DNA of 64,000 bases, taken from positions 20,203,917 to 20,267,916 of the forward strand of contig CM046832.1 in assembly GCA_025618425.1 (NCBI GenBank), in the 5' to 3' direction. Source of the stretch: Heliocidaris tuberculata. Lineage: Eukaryota > Echinodermata > Echinoidea > Camarodonta > Echinometridae. A program made the translations under genes and the position numbers. Positions 46,495-58,502 of the stretch are shown one piece after another (the stretch's first letter is position 1; every line of letters starts with the position of its first letter). The notes under the pieces are model-generated. The model had not been told where the DNA came from. It saw nothing but the letters and a program-made list of their open reading frames with translations, and did not search any database.

Positions 46495-46830
46495 TTCTAG
46501 GACAACTACCCCTGGAAAACTACCCTGGACAACTACCCCGGACAAGTACCCCCTGGACAACTACCCCCTAAGACAATTACCTCCAGGACAATTACCCACC
46601 GGACAATAACCCCCGGACAATTACCCCCCAGGAAAAATTACCCCCCTCCCCATAAAATTACGGTTACCCCGATACCCCCCCCCCCCCTCCGACAACAACC
46701 CAAGAATCCGGGGGTAGTGGTCCGGTCCGGGGGGTAGTTGTCCTAGGGTAATTGTCCTGGGGGTAGTTTTCATTCTGGGGTAAATGTCCTGGGGGGTAAT
46801 TTTCCTAAGTGGTAGTTACAACTGTAGGCC
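46495..46830. repeat. Minisatellite foldback of TACCCC-GGACAAC units
   Basis: The left half has units such as GGACAACTACCCC repeated about ten times. After a poly-C tract near 46675-46690 the right half carries the inverse (GGGTAGTTGTCCTAGGGTAA). The two halves could pair. Confidence 0.8.
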
Positions 46831-47559
46831 TAGGGGATAGTTGTCCGGATATGGCCTCACTCATCTTCCCGTCACATTCGTGGCCGCGCCCCACCTGTTC
46901 TCAAACTTTACTCGTGTCAACGCTAACTGGCAGTATAGTTCACTGTCATACATGCACGCTCGCTCCAATATACTCTCCGACCGGCCCATCCACATTTTCC
47001 GGTAGGAGAACAATCCAACTCACCGCAGGCAATAATACAGTGTCTGAAAACTTTAATCCAATCACTTTACAGTCGTTTGATTAGATCACAATAAAACACT
47101 TGAAATGTAACTTTCTACAGTTTCCATCCACATGTTATTGTTATCAAAAGATTCAGGGGACCATAAAATTCAGGTCTACTGGGACAGATGCTTCAATTTT
47201 AAAACAAAATAGGAGTAAAAGAGAGTAAAAACAGGTTGGAAAATAGTATTGCTGCAAAACTTCAAGCCTCCATGCCCGGTACCGTATACAAACTAGGGGT
47301 TCGCGGGCTGCGAAAAAAAAGGGGGGAAAGGTCATTTTTGTGGTTGAATAGAGCTAAGAAAATTTGCAAACATCGAAGAAAAAAAAAATAAGAGGGAAGA
47401 GGAAAGAGAAAAGGAAATGGAGAAAAGAGAAAGTAGAAGAAAAAAGAAAAGGGGAAGGAAAGGAAAACAAAGCAGAAAGAAAAGAAGGAAAAGAAAAGAA
47501 GGAAAAGAAAAGGGAAGGGAAGAAAAAGAAGGAAATACTGGTCAATTTTTTTGCTCGCT

Positions 47560-48655
47560 CGCTCGCAAGAACACTGGAATTTTAATATTCGGGCAAAAGG
47601 TATCCCCCTTCGGCATTGGGCTGTAGCTCCCCTCCCCCGCCCCACGGATTTTCAAAGTTCCCGCATATTCGGGCAGCAAGGTACTAGAATATCCTAATAT
47701 TTGGGAAGCAAGGTTCCCAGTTAATAATATTATGTAACTTGTGTATGTAACTTTATTTCCACCAGGAAAAGCTTTTAAAAACTGGAACACTGGAATTTTA
47801 ATATTCGGGCAAAAGGCATCCCCCTTCGGCATTGGGCTGTAGCTCCCCTCCCCCTGCCCCGCGGATTTTCAAAGTTCCGATATTCATATTCGGGCAGCAA
47901 GGTGCTAGAATATCCTAATATTTGGGAAGCAAGGTTCCCAGTTAATAATATTATGTAACTTGTGTATGTAACTTCTGTACATTTCCACCAGGAAAAGTTT
48001 TTAAAAACTTTGCTCGCTCGCTTCGCTCGCTCGCAAGAACACTGGAATATTAATATTCGGGCAAAATTAGGCATTCCCCTTCGGCATTGGGCTGTAGCTC
48101 CCCTCCCCCTGCCCCGCGGATTTTCAAAGTTCCGATATTCATATTCGGGCAGCGAGGTGCTGGAATATCCAATATTTGGGAAGCAATGTTCTCAGATAAT
48201 AATATTTTGCAACTTGTGTATGTAACTTCTGTACATTTTCACAACGAAAAGTTTTCTAAAAATTTGCACGCTCGCTTCGCTCACAAACATTTGAAAAGTT
48301 GATATTTGGGCAAAAGGCGTCCCCTTCGGCAATGGGATGCAGCCCCCCTCCCCTAAAAACTTTTTTTTTTTAATTGCTCACTCGCTTTGCTCGCTCGCAA
48401 AAATTTAGAAATTGAAAAGTTGATTTTCGGGCAAAAGGCATCAGCCTCCTCCTTGCGAAAAATGTGGTATGATCAAGATCTCTACATCTGCGATTTTCTT
48501 TTGTTAAAATTTGTGTGGGGGGGATTAGGGTACAGCATTTTTGTCGGCAAATTTGGGTGTCACACCCTATAAATTTGGCTGCAAATTTGGGTATCACAAT
48601 TACTCCCCCCCCCCCCCCATTCAAAATGTTCTAGCGACGCCCCTGGCTGTTAGTT
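47560..48655 (+). repeat. Tandem repeat, 215-255-bp units, with MITE-like right end
   Basis: CATTGGGCTGTAGCTCCC-type landmarks occur at 47614, 47830, 48085 and (diverged) 48330. Units also share GCTCGCTCGCAAGAACACTG and TAATATTTGGGAAGCAAGGT. The right part (48400-48640) matches, inverted, 56766-56980. It ends TTCTAGCGACGCCCCTG, a hAT-like terminal form. A purine-rich tract precedes it at 47380-47540. Confidence 0.75.
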
Positions 48656-48817
48656 ACGGTAGACTCTAAGTAGTATATTATAGTAACTAGTATATTCTTT
48701 TCCTTTCTTCGACTTTTTATCCAATAAAGTGATGAACTACAATCATTTGTGAGCCAGTCTCCCCATGATTTTGAAGTTTTAGAAGTAAAATTATTTGTGA
48801 TGTATTGGTCAGAAATT

Positions 48818-51800
48818 TACGAAGCCCCATAAGGGCCGAATCGGACAACGTAAAAAAAAAAAAATAATACGTACGTACGTAGTAATATTACGTACGTACG
48901 TAATATTACTACGTACGTACGTAATATTTACGTACGTAATAATTATTAATTACGTACGTACGTAGTATTTATTACGTACGTACGTAATAATAATACGTAA
49001 GTACGTAGCATTTATTACGTACGTACGTAGTATTTATAATACGTACGTACGTAGTATTTATTACGTACGTACGTAGTATTTATTACGTACGTACGTAATA
49101 ATAAAACGTGAAAAGAGTGAAATCCACTTTTTGAATCTCAAACAAATGTCTATCCTATCCTTATCCGTCGATTCCCAGATGATTTGCCACAATATAATAA
49201 GCGCTATTGTGAGCTCATGTCTAGTGTATCTCAACATGATTATGTGTGTGCATGGTGAGTGTGTCCCTCCCTTTTCACAGCGGCATCCGGTACCATAATA
49301 TTTTGCTTCCAATAGAAGCAGGAAAATCAGAAAAAATCAGAAAATCGGACAACTTCTTACTTCTGGACAAGTTATGAATTTTTCAGAACACGAAACACTA
49401 TTTAAAACAATGAAAATCACTATGACACTAGACGATTTTTTTTTTTTGATTTTTTTTTTTTAATCTGTCGCTATGTACGATTCTTCGTATAGACGCAATG
49501 TTTCTTAATATTTAGAACCCTATAGCTCTCTATCATAGGCGGTAGTAGAAAGGGGGCAGACGGTAGCTTCCATCTATGGGGGGCAAAATATCCCCCCCCC
49601 CCCACGATAATAACATTTTTGGTATTGCGATCAGCTTTCTAGTACTCTAAACATGTTAAAAGACAAGGTTACACTATTGCAACACCCAACCTCGTAGCCA
49701 GGATTTCATTTTCAAACCTTTTTTTTTTAGGCGGAAAATTAGTTCGACGCCCGGACTGCTTTTCAATTATTTGGACGCAAAATATGTACTGCACTGTAGG
49801 CCTATGTAACAGGGGTGGGTGCAGGGAGGGGGAGTTTCCCCCTTCCTGCGCGAAGCGCGAAATTTAGCTCTGACGTTTGAGAGAAAGTTAACGGCTCGTA
49901 GAAAATATTTTTTTAGGCGGAAAGTTAATATAGTTCGACGCCCGGACTCCTTTTCAATTATTTGGAAGCAATACTGCAATGTGTGTAAACAGGGGTGGGT
50001 GGAGGGAGGGGAGTTTCCCCCTTCCCACGCGAAGCTCTGACGTTTTAGTAAATTTGAGAAAAAAATAAGGGCTCGTAGAGCCTTTTTAGGCTTATTTTTT
50101 TCTCTCACTACCCCTCCCCCCGCTTTTTCTTTCACTCTGTCGCTATGTACGATCCCTCGTATAGACGCAATGTTTCTTAATATTTAAAACCCTAGCTGTC
50201 TATCATAGGCGGTAGTAGAAAGGGGGCGGATGCTAGCTCCATCTATCGGGGGGGGCAAAATATTCCCCCCCCCCCCGATAGATGGAGCTAGCATCTGCCC
50301 CTGCCCCCTTTCTACTACCGCCTATGGTAGACAGGGTTCTAAATATAAAGAAACATTGCGTCTATAAGAGGGATCGCACATAGCGACAGAGTACTACATC
50401 CTGCATCCGCCCCTGTCGTGGACTGTCAGTGTCAGACTCATAGGCGTAGCCAGGGGGCCTGGGGGCCATGGCCCTCTCCCTATTCAGCCCCTAAAAAGAA
50501 GCGAGAGTGAAAAAGCGGGGGAAGTGCAATGAGAGAAAAATGCCTAAAAAGGCGCTACAAGTCGTTATCTTTCTCTCAGAATTTGCTAAAACGTCAAAGG
50601 AATTCCCCCTCCCTGCACCTACCCGTTACATACAATGCAGTATTGCGTCCATGCATGCAAATTGAAAAGCAGCGCGTCAAACTAACTTTCCGCCTAAAAA
50701 AGGGTGCTCTCACATTTGCTATAAAACTTAAGAGCTTTCGCGCTACGCGAGGGAAGCGGGAACCTCCCACCCCCCCCCCCCCCCTCCCTGCACCCACCCC
50801 TGGATTACAGTGCAGTATTTGCGTCCAAATAATTGAAAAGCAGCCTGGGCGTCAAACTAATTTTCCGCCTAAAAAAGGTGCTACGAGCCGTTATCTTTCT
50901 CTAAAATTTGCTATGAAACGTCAGAGCTTTCGCACTTCGCGTGGGAGGGGGAAAACTTCCCCCTCCCTGCACCCACCCCCTGGGGAGCACGCTTTGCATG
51001 TTCTCATCAATTTCGCACGCTTCGCGTGCTCACAACCGCCACTCCTAAAATGAAATCCTGGCTATACGCGGTTCGATCCTTCACGTCTGGCCCCCGCCCC
51101 CCCCCCCCCCCTATTGAAAAAATATATCTATAATAGGGTTCAGAAGCCCCCTCCCACTACATTGTCGGTCTCTCAGGGTTGTCGGTCTCGTTAACTGAAG
51201 CCAAACTAAACGACGCCACCAACTCGATAGGGATCGCAGATCGCAAAAAATGTAGGTGTTGCCAGGGGGGCGGTAGGGCAGTCGCCCCTCCCAATAAAAA
51301 CCGCCACCCCCCCCAAAAAAAAAGCGAGAGCGAAAAAGGGGGAGGGGTAGTGAGAAGCCTAAAAAGGCTCTACGAGCCGTTATCTTTCTCTCAAATTTAC
51401 TAAAACGTCAGAGCTTCGCGCGGGAAGGGGGAAACTTCCCCTCCCTCCACCCATGCACCCATGCACCCAGTATTGCTTCCAAGTAATTGAAAAGGAGTCC
51501 GGGCGTCGAACTATAACTTTCCGCCTAAAAAATGTTTGCTACGAGCCGTTATCTTTCTCTCAAATTTGCTAAAACGTCAGAGCTTTCGCGCTTCGCCCGG
51601 GAAGGGGGACCCCCCCCCCCCTCCCTGCACCCACCCCTGTTACATACAGTGCAGTACATGTTACCTAAAATGAAATCCTGGCTACGCGGTTTGGTGTTGC
51701 CATGGTGAAACCTCGTCCTTTAGCATGTTTAGAGTACTATCAAGCTGATCGCAATACCACAAATGTTATTATCGTGGGGGGGGGAATATTTTGCCCCTCC

Positions 51801-53629
51801 CCCCGATTGATGGAGCTAGCACCTGCCCCCTTTCTACTACCGCCTATGATAGACAGCTATAGGGTTTTAAATATTAAGAAACATTGCGTCTATACGAGGG
51901 ATCGTACATAGCGCCAGAGTGAAAGAAAATGCTGAAGCATGCATTTTTAAAGCACTAACAAGCTTATTATATATTGTCAAAATGCGAAATCAAATTATAT
52001 TTTCGTGCGAGGGGGGGGGGGGGGCTTGAATGGTTGGAGGCAATTAACTGCTCACTCTACCCCCCCCCCCCCCCTGCGCTTCCGGCGTCTAATTAGGTTC
52101 AATACTAAGTTCAAGTTAAAAGGAAATCATATTCTTGGATAAAAAATTTAGAGATTTTATTATCAAAAATATAAAGAAAATAGGCCTAATGCCTTGTGGG
52201 GGATTTGGTCACAAACTCATGACAAAAAAAAAAAAAAAAAAAAAATTGTCTAGTGTCATAGTGATTTTCATTGTTTTCAATAGTGTTTCGTGTTCTGAAA
52301 AAAATTCATAACTTGTCCAGAAATCCGATGAGAAGTTGTCCAATTTTCTGATTTTTTTTTCCTGATTTTTCTGCTTCTATTGGAAGCAAGAATATGGTAT
52401 CGGATGCCGCTGTGAAATTTCTAGGCACTATTATAAACTTTCATGGAAGCATCATATTGATAATGTATGTAAATTGATATCCAGAAACATTGGTATGATT
52501 AATAAACTCAAATGGTCTTTTCCGCCAAACATTCTTTTATCACTATACTCCACACTGGTTTTATCATATCTAAATTATGGAATATTAGCTTTCAAGTTCA
52601 AGTACAAGTTCAAGTTCGCTTTATTTCATATTCACATTTCACATTTCAGTGTTAATACATTATTGTCGGTTGTAGGTTTGTTAACAAGAATTAATAACGA
52701 TGAAAATTAATAGTGTTTATGTAATAAACATGATTACAATATATTGTATCAGTTTTGGTTACTTGTAATTTAAAAGAATGACTATAACAAAATTGGAAAT
52801 GAGGATATGAAGGAGCCTAAAGTAAAAGCAGAGCTTGTTGGTTATAGGCTCCAGAGAGTAATAAAATATATAAGTCTTACAGGGTTGTGTAAAAGAACAA
52901 GAAACAGTTAAAGTTAAGTTTAAGTAAAACAACTACATGTATTATTAAAGTTTCATCAAATGTGAAAGAATAATCAGCGAAGGATACTTAAGTGCAATAA
53001 ATAAGAAAAAGTATGGATTTAAGCACGGAAGAGGATAGATATCGATATCAGATTGATAATTGTATAATCGCTATGATGAACATACTACCCATGCGCCTGG
53101 GGAAACAGTGCGGCATGCCTGTTAGAGTTTTTTTATTACAGAAAAAATGCTATGGCTTAATGCTGTAATAATAAGAATGAAATAAAATCTAAATCTGAAA
53201 TCTGAAATCTGAAAAGGGAGGGACACACTCACCATATACGCACACATATGTTAAGATACTCATACTAGACATGAGCTCACAATAGGCTTATATAATTATA
53301 TTGTGGCAAATCATCGGGGAATCGACGGATATAAGGATAGGAAAAACATTTGTTTGAGATTCAAAATGTGGATTTCACTCTTTTCACGTTTTATTATTAC
53401 GTACGTACGTAATAAATACTACGTACGTACGTGTTATTATTACGTACGTACGTAATAAATACTACGTACGTATACGTAATAAATACTACGTACGTACCGT
53501 ACGTACGTAATAAATACTACGTACCTACGTAATAAATACTACGTACGTACGTAATAATTATTACGTATACGTACGTAGTATTTTTATTTATTTTTTACGT
53601 TGTCAATTTGGCCCTTACGGGGCTTCGTA
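48818..53629. mobile_element. 4.8-kb palindromic TIR element
   Basis: Flanked by GAAATT (48812-48817, 53630-53635). Ends TACGAAGCCCCATAAGGGCC and, inverted, the same with one change. The arms correspond over most of their length: ACGT-rich tracts (48860-49105 with 53395-53580), AAAAGAGTGAAATCCAC with its inverse, CAGCGGCATCCGG with its inverse, and a 150-bp block around CTATGTACGATTC. That block occurs four times, in alternating orientation: near 49465, 50138, 50272 (inverted) and 51775 (inverted). Between them lie arrays of ~170-190-bp units (TTTTCAATTATTTGGA; AGGCGGAAAGTTA), opposite in orientation in the two arms. The right arm is interrupted by a LINE. No coding capacity; family unknown. 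Confidence 0.83.
52418..53209 (+). pseudogene. 5'-truncated LINE inserted in the palindrome's right arm
   Basis: 52418-52595 encodes a reverse transcriptase tail: ISRNIGMINKLKWSFPPN then LSLYSTLVLSYLNYGILAF, typical of LINE RT C-terminal to the palm. The 3' end has AATAAAATC followed by (AAATCTG)n at 53187-53212. TGAAA flanks both sides (52413-52417, 53210-53214), and the left arm of the palindrome (CCCTTTTCACAGC) shows the uninterrupted site. A (TTCAAG)n tract at about 52591-52620 may mark a second small insertion. Confidence 0.8.
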
Positions 53630-53772
53630 GAAATTTGGGGTAAAATGCTCTGAAATAAGGTAGAGGTTGCACCCGGAGATTGCACCAGAGAGCATCTAAA
53701 ACCCCTGAGCTTCCAGGGCCCTTAAGCGGGCCCTTGACCCTGGTCGCAAGGGACTTCGCGCTTCGCCCACAT

Positions 53773-53776
<4 letters not shown>

Positions 53777-53816
<40 letters not shown>

Positions 53817-53829
53817 CTCTCTCTCTCTT
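53777..53829. repeat. Compound (AT)n(CT)n microsatellite
   Basis: Uninterrupted ATATAT run followed by CTCTCT. Confidence 0.95.
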
Positions 53830-54350
53830 CTTAAGGTGCGAAACCCCCTCCTAAAAAAAGCTTGTACGGGCTTGCCCATGCGCTATAGGGCACACATAAG
53901 TAATTCATCCGCTCGCAATGCATGCCGGTGAGGCGGATCGAGCAAAGATGATTTGAAATTAATTGATTAGAAATATTCATATAAAATTGATTCATTGTTC
54001 TCAGTAAATTTAAAAAGCGTAAATGGTGTTTAATAAACATACTCTTTCCAATTTGAGACCTTAGCTGAAGTTGGCTAGCCTTTTATTATTTTTAAAGGAT
54101 TTATTTTATCACGGGTGCACTTCCACTGTTTCAATGTGCGAATGGGCGGAAATTTCGGCTAGCCTTGTTTCAGCCTAAATATCTTTTTTAATCGCTGGGA
54201 AAGTGCCCAAATGAGGTACTTCATTTGGGAGATTTTTATATTTTGTCTCTGTTCTGTGAATTTAAACGATTTATACCCAGGGGTTTTCAAAATATGATTT
54301 TTAGATAACCTTCGTTATAACACGTAAGTGAATGGGGCCGTGAATTACTT
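53830..54350. other. No recognised gene
   Basis: Mixed-composition sequence with nothing recognisable as coding, RNA or repeat; GCTAGCC motifs occur twice (near 54072 and 54158). Confidence 0.4.
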
Positions 54351-54364
54351 ACGTGAGCCCTATA

Positions 54365-54492
54365 TAGCTATAGCGAACCTAGCCCAGCGTTGTTATGGAA
54401 ATGTCGTCTGCTTTTGTTGGTCTGGGGTTGCTTTTAAACTGATGTAGATTACTCTTTTTGGAAGCTTAACTGCTTAAAGTATCATTTTGAGG
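54365..54492 (+). promoter_or_regulatory. Possible promoter and first non-coding exon
   Basis: TATATAGCTATAG near 54360 precedes ~120 bp that end in a strong donor TTTTGAG|GTAAGTTGG (54491). This is the arrangement of a transcription start with a short leader exon spliced towards the open frame at 55009. It rests on sequence form only. Confidence 0.25.
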
Positions 54493-55008
54493 TAAGTTGG
54501 GAACCAACACTAATAAAAACATGCAACATTTGTCTAGTTTAACGTTATATCTTGTATGACGCTCGCCGCTAGTTCGAAATCTAACTTAATGCTGATGAAA
54601 GTAGATCTCACGTTATCGTTAGATCTAAATTCTAACGTTAACGTTAGATCCGCTGCGCTTCGTCTAAGTTAGTAGGTCTACATATACACAGTGAGTAATG
54701 ACAGCCAAGTTCTGCATGGTTGTATAGAATTCAAATAGAATTGATTTTAATCATATTTCTTAGAACGAACTGACATGTTAATAGATTTAAACAGCTGCAA
54801 ACTAAAAAGAAATATTTCACCCTTGTTTTTGAAACACAGTTCATATGGCATGGATGGTCAGGAATTGGTAGGATCTAAATTAAACGATATCGAATGAAGT
54901 TGGAGTTAGACCAAGTCCTACAACAAACGTCATAGGCATAGCTACGGCCTACGCCTGTACTTCGCCAGATTTGATTTGAATTGTTAAATTAATTTGCACG
55001 ACTGAAAT

Positions 55009-55320
55009 ATGGCACGGTTCATCTTTTCTAAAGAGGAGTGGTGCATGCACTTTAGTGAGATTCTGGAAAAAAAAACGAAAAAGAGTTGGGGAAATGGCTG
55101 TTGGCTCTTCACAGGGCCGGGCGAAAATACAAATCGGGCCATGCATGGAAAGGTAACGTTAGATGTTGTCATATCCCAGGATGGTGTTTGCAAGACAGTG
55201 GTGCGTTCCACGCATCTGGGCTTGCCTCACCTATATGACGAATATTCATGGGTCATGAGAACTTTCATATTTCATCTTCATCGATGCTTCATATCTGAGC
55301 TTGAAGCATCACATTTATAA
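55009..55320 (+). CDS. Candidate exon with HNH-like WLFTGPG segment
   Basis: An open frame of 103 codons beginning ATGGCACGG. Residues 29-37 read CWLFTGPGE, reminiscent of the zinc/HNH (His-Me finger) homing-endonuclease-like proteins common in marine invertebrates, where a C-x-L-F/W-T-G pattern opens the domain. The downstream His and Cys ligands of that fold are not evident. An alternative is a shorter exon ending at donor AAAG|GTAACG near 55152, still phase 0. An acceptor-like CGCCAG lies near 54967. I could not find a phase-compatible next exon. Host gene, transposon gene or chance are all possible. Confidence 0.3.
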   Translation: MARFIFSKEEWCMHFSEILEKKTKKSWGNGCWLFTGPGENTNRAMHGKVTLDVVISQDGVCKTVVRSTHLGLPHLYDEYSWVMRTFIFHLHRCFISELEASHL

Positions 55321-55339
55321 AACCTAAGATCTTGCACGC

Positions 55340-55470
55340 TTCGCGCGCGGGAGGCAGGGCCGGGGGGATCCTATGGGGGGGGGGGGGGCCTGGGCCTGGG
55401 AAGCACGTATGTTTCGCGTGCTCACAACCACCCCCCCCCCCTAAAATGAAATCCTGGCTACGCGGTTGAG
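55340..55470 (+). repeat. Fragment of a dispersed repeat
   Basis: Contains CGCTTCGCG, GGGAAGCACG, GTTTCGCGTGCTCACAACC, C and G runs, and ends AAATGAAATCCTGGCTACGC. The same ending occurs near 51045, 51668 and inverted near 49690, so this is a solo copy of the unit inside the 4.8-kb palindrome. Confidence 0.65.
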
Positions 55471-56765
55471 GTCTAGTTGTGATCTTCATATAAAATATTA
55501 TAGACCTCTATTGATGAATATTTCTTCTCTAGTGTCCCTTTTGATATTTGTTTGCCAAGTCCTCATTCCATTGTCTCTCGCTCTTTCGTATAGCTCCCGT
55601 AGTTATATTGCCGGTGAATCGCTAGCCCTTGGCCTTGGAGACGAGAAGATAAGACCTGGAACTGTTCCTTGCTCGCCAGTAGTAGCCCCTCCTCGCATGG
55701 AGATCTCGAACGTGGCTTCGAACTAAGCTTCCTCCCACCAGTCAGAGCTACCCCTGCCGCTGCTGCCTTGTCAAGAATTGTGGCCCCTGGTCCACTGTTG
55801 GTAAGCTGAATTTCACTTGAACTTCTGTTCGCATGGTTTCTTGTGAAGGTTGTAATAATGCTTAGGACTAGCTAACACCAAAGGAATGATTCATACTCTT
55901 GGCTTTCTGTGTGGAAAACATGTGTCTTGTATTTCAAACATTTCGGGGGGGGGGGTGTCGCTTCAGAATCTAAGCTAGGATTTTCTGTCGATCAAAGTTA
56001 TTCAGGTTCATTTTCCGCCTCAGAGGTTTGCCTAAGATAGGGAAATTTAAATTTAATAATTAGTCTATCACCATTACAAAACGCTTAACACGCCTCCCAT
56101 TCGAGCCGGCTAGTTTCGCTCTCCTCGATCTCCCGTCAGACTCAGTCTCATTTTTAAAATCTCTCTCTCTCTCCCTCACTCTTCCTGCCGCCGCCCCCTC
56201 CCCCCTTCACACTCACATCATACAACATCCATGGATAATTATGCGAAACGTCTGTCCCCTATCTCCACTTCTATCCTTATTAATGACGGAATATAGGGCG
56301 AGAATATGAAGGAAAGGTGATTAGCAACCTTTTCTTTTATATTCTTTGTTTTTAAAAGACAAAGACAAAAATTGAAATTCTCTATTTTGATCCAACAGGT
56401 GCCATTCAACATCATCAATCGGCCGACACTTCATTCAGGCGAATCAGTGTGGAAAGGAAGCAGTATTCTCTACTAATTCTACAAGGAATCATACTCCCGC
56501 ATCTACACGTCAATCGTATTTTCATGCACGCAAATTGACAATAGTGAGTGATGTCACGGGGACCGTTCTCACTTGCCCGTCGTCATTACCCTTGATTAGA
56601 TAATGAGAAATTGATATCAGTTTTATCAGTAGATGCAACTCTACTATTTAGGGCTGAAATTATCCAGATTATAAAATTTTGACCTACTCTATACTGCACC
56701 AAAAAACTTTTCCTAGCTGTCAACAGCTGGCGTTCTTACACTAATTTGCACAGATTGGCATCTAA
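55471..56765. other. Possible exons, not resolved
   Basis: A strong acceptor-like tract (TCTCTCGCTCTTTCGTATAG) ends near 55586, and the frame from there stays open to a stop at 55723. A donor CACTGTTG|GTAAGC lies at 55799, and an acceptor ATCCAACAG at about 56399. The phases do not join into a consistent product with the frame at 55009, so no gene is called. CT-rich simple sequence lies at 56160-56185. Confidence 0.3.
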
Positions 56766-57440
56766 CATGTGGGCTTCGCTAGAACATTTTGAATGGGGGG
56801 AGGGGGGTGACACCCAAATTTGTCGGCAAAAATGCTACACCCTAATCCCCCCCCCCCCCCACACACACATAATAATAAAAGAAAATCGCAGATGATCATA
56901 TGGTCATATGGGCCCGTTTTCGCAAAGGGACGGGCTGACGCCTGTTGCCAAAATATCAACTTTTTTCAACTTTTTTCTTTATCAAATCTGCCCGTTTTTT
57001 CCATTGTTATCAGAAAACCTCGCTGCACAAATATGTGGATATTCTGGCTCCTCGCTGCCCGAATATGAAATGGTGATTGCCGAATATCGGAACTTTAAAA
57101 ATCCTCGGGGGTGGGGGGGGGGGGGGGGGGGTGCTGCAGCCCATTGCCGAATGTGGACCCCTTTTGCCCAAATATTAACCTTTCAATTAAACATTGGGCC
57201 GTTTTTCCTCCACTTTCCTTTCCTTCTTTTCCTTCTGTTTTTGTTTTCCTTTCCTTTCCATTTTCCTTTTTTTTTCTTCTTCTCCTTTTTTCCTTTCTCC
57301 TCTTTCTTTTTTTCTTTCTTCTTCCATCTCCCTTTTTCCCCTCCTTTTTTTTTTTCGCCGACAGAGGTGGCGCATTTGCCGACAGCAATTTTAAGTGGGG
57401 GTGTGACACCCCCTACCTCTAGCGACGCCACTGACCGTGT
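56766..57440 (-). mobile_element. Repeat related to 48400-48640, inverted orientation
   Basis: Starts CGCTAGAACATTTTGAATGG and ends CTCTAGCGACGCCACTG; the first part matches, inverted, the end of the repeat at 48655 (GTCGGCAAA, CACCCAAATTTG). The centre is pyrimidine-rich (57215-57360). Ends of the form TAGCGACGCC suggest a hAT-like MITE; no 8-bp duplication was found. Confidence 0.55.
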
Positions 57441-58009
57441 GCATGCCTTAATAACAACAAAAGGTTTTTCAAAGTTTCAACTCATGTAGAAAATTAAGGA
57501 TTATTCTGGAATAAAAATCAAGAAAATCATAACATTTACTCGGAAAAGTCGTTGTTGTAAAAGTCGTTGTAACTTAATCATGTTAACCCTTTCAAGACAA
57601 TTGACCACATTTTGTGGTTTGGCTCAATAATTTTTGATCCAGAGCTCTAAAAAATATACCAGATGCATGAGTAGAAAGAGCAAAATTTTCTGCACACACT
57701 ATGTCCATTTTTATTGCATGACCATATTGCGTTTGATGCCAGGAATTTTAAAAACAAGAATAAGCTTTGAGATCCTTAAATTGGCAACACATTGAGAGGT
57801 TTAAAATCATTGTTTTTCATCAAAATTGGCAATTTCTTTTACCTATTCAACAAAATTTTTAACTATGAATATTGTTTTAAAAAACATTACACCTTATTAG
57901 AACCATGTAGCACTAAAAGAAAAATATTATTGTTGCCAATTTGAAGAACAAAATGTGATCAATTTAGCCCTTAAATAATTCCTGTCCTGAAAGTGTTAAG
58001 ATAGTTACA
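57441..58009. other. No recognised gene
   Basis: AT-rich sequence; a loose inverted relation exists between ACCACATTTTGTGGT (57603-57617, a short palindrome) and ACAAAATGTGATC near 57950. Nothing coding. Confidence 0.4.
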
Positions 58010-58335
58010 TGTCGTTTTTCCGAAGGTTCATAATTCCGTAGGTTCGTTTTTCCGAAAATGAAAAATGGTTCATATTATTTCCGAATTAGGTTCTTAATTC
58101 CGAAAAGTGACGTAGGGCTCTATTGCATTTTCGGAATTACTAACCTTCGGATTTACGAACCCTTTTCTATTTTTTGAATTACGAACCTTCGGAATAACAA
58201 ACATTCGGAATAATGCAACAAATTAATGTTCGGAATTATGAGCCCTATTTCATTTTCAGAATTATGAACCCCCTTCTATGGGAAATTTGTGCTTCGGAAT
58301 TACGAACCTTCGGAATTATGAGCCTTTGGAAAAAA
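58010..58335. repeat. Short-unit repeat of TTCGGAATTA in both orientations
   Basis: Repeated strings TTCCGAAGGTTC, AATTCCGAA, CGGAATTACGAACC and CTTCGGAATTATGA alternate in direct and inverted form. It behaves as a foldback minisatellite. Confidence 0.7.
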
Positions 58336-58502
58336 ACGAGTATACCCGATAAGATGGAGCGGCGCCAGGGAGACAAAAGTCTATAAAATCTCATACAAAC
58401 AAATAAAAAAAAAAATTTTTTACTCTTTTATTTTTTTTGTGTGTGGGGGGGGGGGGATATTACTTACACTCCTTTGTTTTAGAATTTCGGATTATGTCCT
58501 TT

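Noticed and set aside
47262..47645. Phe/Leu-rich and Lys/Glu-rich frames on both strands
   Set aside because: They come from a purine/pyrimidine-biased tract (47380-47540). The same holds for 57187-57489.
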